Source: Paenibacillus illinoisensis NBRC 15959 (GTDB taxonomy: Bacteria; Bacillota; Bacilli; Paenibacillales; Paenibacillaceae). From it: a DNA stretch of 64,000 bases. Shown one piece after another: positions 61,536-64,000 of this stretch. Position numbers and translations under genes: made by a program. The notes under the pieces were generated by a model. The model saw only the letters and a program-made list of their open reading frames with translations. It was not told the origin of the DNA and did not search any database. Location of the stretch: the NCBI RefSeq assembly GCF_004000925.1, contig NZ_BIME01000002.1, positions 186,001 to 250,000 on the forward strand, read 5' to 3'. How positions within the stretch are numbered: position 1 is the first letter of the stretch; each line of letters opens with the position of its first letter.

Positions 61536-62417
61536 TTGTATTCAAATCGAGTTTATCAAATAACGGTTCACTTCGTGCTCATCGCGATGGCAATTGCTGC
61601 AGCATTTCCGTTCCTGCTCCTCATATCCGCTTCGCTTACCGAGGAACAAGCCATCATTAGAAATGGATATAGCTTGATTCCAGATCAATTCAGTTTCGAC
61701 GCTTATGTGTACTTGTTCAATCAGTATTCATTGATTCTGCGCTCGTACGGAATTACCACGTTCATCACGATTGTGGGAACCATTCTTGGCCTTCTGATTA
61801 CAACCCTCATCGCTTATCCATTATCGAGAAATGTGCTTCCGTTTCGTTCGTTCCTGTCCTTCTTTGTATTTTTCACTCTGCTTTTCAATGGCGGGCTCGT
61901 GCCCATGTACCTGGTGTATACGGACCTCTTCCATTTGAAAGACACCATCTGGTCCTTGATCATCCCGAATCTACTGACTAATGGCTTCTACATTTTATTG
62001 ATGCGCAGTTTCTTCTCCACGTCAATTCCCGGTGAAGTTGTGGAGTCGGCTTACGTGGATGGTGCCAATGAATGGGTTATTTATTACAAAATTGTTCTCC
62101 CGCTAGCGCTTCCTAGTCTGGCTACGATTGGTCTGATGCTCATGATTTCGTACTGGAACGATTGGTTTAACGGTCTGATCTTCATCAATGATGGAAGCCT
62201 GTACAGTATTCAGAACCTGCTTAACCGGATGTTGTCGGATGTTCAGTATTTACAGCAGAACAGTTTGTCCGGCCAGACGGCTGTCGCTTCATCCGTACCT
62301 CTTGCAAGCGTGAGAATGGCTATTGCCGTCATCGGTGTACTGCCGCTTATCGCAGCCTATCCGTTTTTCCAGAAGTTCTTCGTTAAAGGGTTGACCATTG
62401 GAGCTGTAAAAGGCTAA
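61536..62417 (+). CDS. ABC transporter permease, YtcP/CUT1 type
   Basis: This 293-residue permease is the partner of the preceding one. It shows FLLLISASLTEEQAIIRNGYSLIPDQFSFDAY, typical of the second CUT1 permease, and the EAA loop VVESAYVDGANEWVIYYKIVLPLALPSLA. Six membrane helices are predicted. The TTG at 61536 is chosen because AAGGGGGTGG lies 6 bases before it; an in-frame GTG at 61527 is within that ribosome site. It lies 18 bases after the first permease. Confidence 0.9.
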   Translation: MYSNRVYQITVHFVLIAMAIAAAFPFLLLISASLTEEQAIIRNGYSLIPDQFSFDAYVYLFNQYSLILRSYGITTFITIVGTILGLLITTLIAYPLSRNVLPFRSFLSFFVFFTLLFNGGLVPMYLVYTDLFHLKDTIWSLIIPNLLTNGFYILLMRSFFSTSIPGEVVESAYVDGANEWVIYYKIVLPLALPSLATIGLMLMISYWNDWFNGLIFINDGSLYSIQNLLNRMLSDVQYLQQNSLSGQTAVASSVPLASVRMAIAVIGVLPLIAAYPFFQKFFVKGLTIGAVKG

Positions 62418-62473
62418 CAGCGCTCGGCATCCAATAGGTTGTTCCAATAGCAAACATGGGGGAGTGAAGAAAG

Positions 62474-63958
62474 ATGTTTACAAAAAAAAGGTTTGTAGGT
62501 TTCACGCTGGTGGTTTCCTTGTTTGGTGTTTTACTAACAGCATGCGGAAATTCGGGCAGCGAGGAAGAATCGGTACGCGGAAATGATGCAGAAACCGGCT
62601 TGTACGAAGTGGTCATGACGTATCCAGCTTTTGGTGACGTGACGGATGTCAAGGAGGTCCAGGATGCCATTAGTGAAATTACAGCTGAGAAAGTAGGTGC
62701 AACGGTAAAGCTCCTGCCTGTAAATGGCTCCAATTATGCGAATCAGATGAACTTGATGCTGGCTGGCAGCGATAAACTGGATCTGGTGTATACCAGTGTG
62801 TGGTTTGGTCTGGAGTCTCAGATCAGCAGGGGGCAGCTGCTGCCTATGGACGAACATTTGAATGAATTCGGCCAAAAGATTCTGGAGACCATTCCGGGAG
62901 AAGCGGCGGAAGCCGGAAGAATGAATGGTGAAACCTATGGCGTTCCAAGCATCAAAGCCTGGGCACTATCTCCAAGTTTTGTGATGAGCAAGGAGCTGGC
63001 TGATAAGCATGGTATCGACCTTGCGTCCATAAAGACATGGAGCGATATCTCGGGTGTGCTGCAACGTATCAAGGATGAAGAGCCGGGAGTCACACCAATC
63101 GTCAGCTATACCTCGCAGGAAACTCCCGGACAGGCCATGCTGAATTTCGATCCATTGGGAACAGCGCCTGGCGTACTGGATTTCAATGGAACAGATTACA
63201 CCGTGCAGAATCTCTTTGCCACCGAACGCTTCTCAACGATGACCGATCTGATGCGCGAGTGGTACGAGAATGGTTATTTTAGCAAAGATGTTGCAACATC
63301 CCAGGAAACGGGATCCAACCTGATCAAGGCGGGCAAAGCCTTCTCCTATATCCGGAATATCAATGAGTGTTACTCGGAATCACTGGCGGCAGGGACAGAG
63401 CTTGCATGTGTTCCCCTGGAGGATTCCTATATGACGCGAAATAGCGTTGCTTCCAACATGATGTCTTTGGCGAGAAACAGTGAGCAGCCGGATAAGGCAA
63501 TTCAGGTGTTGGAACTGTTCTACTCGGACGAAGCGGTTATTAATCTGTTCACGAATGGCATCGAGGGCAAGCACTATGTTAAACAGAGCGATGGCCTCAT
63601 TGCCAAGCCGGACGGCGTGAGCTCATCAGGATATGATTCCAATCAATACGCAGTTGGCAACAATTTTCTATCCTATATCTGGGAAGGGAATGACCCTGAT
63701 ATGTGGGAGGTGTTAAAGAGTGAAAATGAAAGTGCCGTAAAATCAAGGGCGATGGGATTCAGCTTCGATATCAATCCGGTCAAAACGCAAATTACATCGG
63801 TAACCAATGTCCAGAATCAGTATGACGCTGGATTTCAGACAGGAACGTTTGACCCGGCAGAATTGCCAGCTTATATCGAAAAATTAAAGAGTGCAGGCGT
63901 TGACAAAATATTGGCAGAAAAGCAAAACCAGTTAAACCAATGGCTTGAAAACAAATAA
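62474..63958 (+). CDS. Extracellular solute-binding lipoprotein (LplA/family 1)
   Basis: This 494-residue lipoprotein has signal and lipobox LTAC (Cys24), then the family-1 layout of LplA-like proteins: VMTYPAFGDVTDVKEVQDAISEITAEKVGATVKL, GSDKLDLVYTSVWFGLESQISRGQLLPMDEHL and NGETYGVPSIKAWA. It binds a ligand outside the membrane for the two permeases upstream. Members usually bind oligosaccharides; the linkage to deaminase-like genes is only by proximity across a terminator. The ATG has a GGGGGAGTG ribosome site. Confidence 0.9.
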   Translation: MFTKKRFVGFTLVVSLFGVLLTACGNSGSEEESVRGNDAETGLYEVVMTYPAFGDVTDVKEVQDAISEITAEKVGATVKLLPVNGSNYANQMNLMLAGSDKLDLVYTSVWFGLESQISRGQLLPMDEHLNEFGQKILETIPGEAAEAGRMNGETYGVPSIKAWALSPSFVMSKELADKHGIDLASIKTWSDISGVLQRIKDEEPGVTPIVSYTSQETPGQAMLNFDPLGTAPGVLDFNGTDYTVQNLFATERFSTMTDLMREWYENGYFSKDVATSQETGSNLIKAGKAFSYIRNINECYSESLAAGTELACVPLEDSYMTRNSVASNMMSLARNSEQPDKAIQVLELFYSDEAVINLFTNGIEGKHYVKQSDGLIAKPDGVSSSGYDSNQYAVGNNFLSYIWEGNDPDMWEVLKSENESAVKSRAMGFSFDINPVKTQITSVTNVQNQYDAGFQTGTFDPAELPAYIEKLKSAGVDKILAEKQNQLNQWLENK

Positions 63959-63974
63959 AAGGAGCTGATCATAT

Positions 63975-64000
63975 ATGTTTAATCCCGTTATTGATGTGCA
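63975..64000 (+). CDS. Start of a gene cut by the window edge
   Basis: An ATG 7 bases after AAAAGGAGCTG opens a frame MFNPVIDVH that runs off the end. It follows the binding lipoprotein by 16 bases, so it is probably the next gene of the transporter operon. The product cannot be told. Confidence 0.6.

Noticed and set aside
1..64000. CRISPR arrays, tRNA or rRNA genes, prophage
   Set aside because: No regularly spaced repeats, clover-leaf patterns with CCA-type ends, rRNA segments or phage structural genes were seen on reading; a dedicated scan was not possible here.

Overview
The window looks like chromosomal DNA of a Paenibacillus-type Firmicute. The evidence is the S-layer-homology (SLH) protein, strong AGGAGG-type ribosome sites with frequent TTG/GTG starts, a tandem glycine riboswitch, a PyrR-type pyr leader, a CcpA-like cre site, PdxS with a MocR regulator, and Lpl-type ABC transporters. 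The genus is inferred from gene content, not from a marker gene. No rRNA, tRNA, CRISPR array, prophage or insertion sequence was recognised.

Region by region. 1-7.5 kb: the end of a peptide ABC transporter (two permeases, binding lipoprotein, ATPase), an AbgB-like M20 amidohydrolase, then a tandem glycine riboswitch with its terminator in front of glyA and gcvH. 7.3-9.6 kb: TetR and a divergent SDR dehydrogenase, flanked by an intact 42-codon gene and a decayed copy of it. 9.7-13.5 kb: a lipoprotein, a TatA-like microprotein, a DUF2243/CtaG pair and a small P-loop kinase-like protein. 13.8-16.6 kb: a minus-strand operon of PadR, HAAS-pentapeptide protein and a drug-type ABC exporter. 16.8-25.8 kb: a MetX-like hydrolase with LysR, DinB, HxlR and a second SDR, MATE with divergent TetR, and a DinG-like helicase. 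26-28.2 kb: an SLH-anchored NagZ-like glycosidase.

28.4-31.4 kb: a pyr-type attenuator, then codB and codA. 31.4-34 kb: a MocR/PdxR regulator divergent from pdxS. 34.2-40.4 kb: an AraC-GH39 fusion, an orphan PTS EIIC and a GH3 beta-glucosidase. 40.5-48.1 kb: a DMT transporter, NUDIX protein, TetR with a divergent carboxymuconolactone decarboxylase-like protein and cupin, two GNATs, and AraC divergent from a DUF2264 protein. 48.2-50 kb: a Fur-box iron-type binding lipoprotein and a second lipoprotein. 50.3-54.6 kb: an AgrA/AgrC-like two-component pair followed by a secreted serine hydrolase whose promoter carries LytTR-like repeats. 54.7-64 kb: a methyltransferase, a PucR regulator divergent from two cytosine-deaminase-like amidohydrolases, and an Lpl-type ABC importer.

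The most coherent candidate for a new system is 55.9-64 kb: PucR, two different deaminase-like amidohydrolases (one with Asn at both usual active-site Asp positions) and an ABC importer. It may be a catabolic module for an unidentified N-heterocycle. The AgrAC/serine hydrolase unit and the peptide-import/amidohydrolase/glycine-riboswitch/glyA-gcvH unit come next. Many regulator genes sit beside readable operators, and these are given as separate entries.
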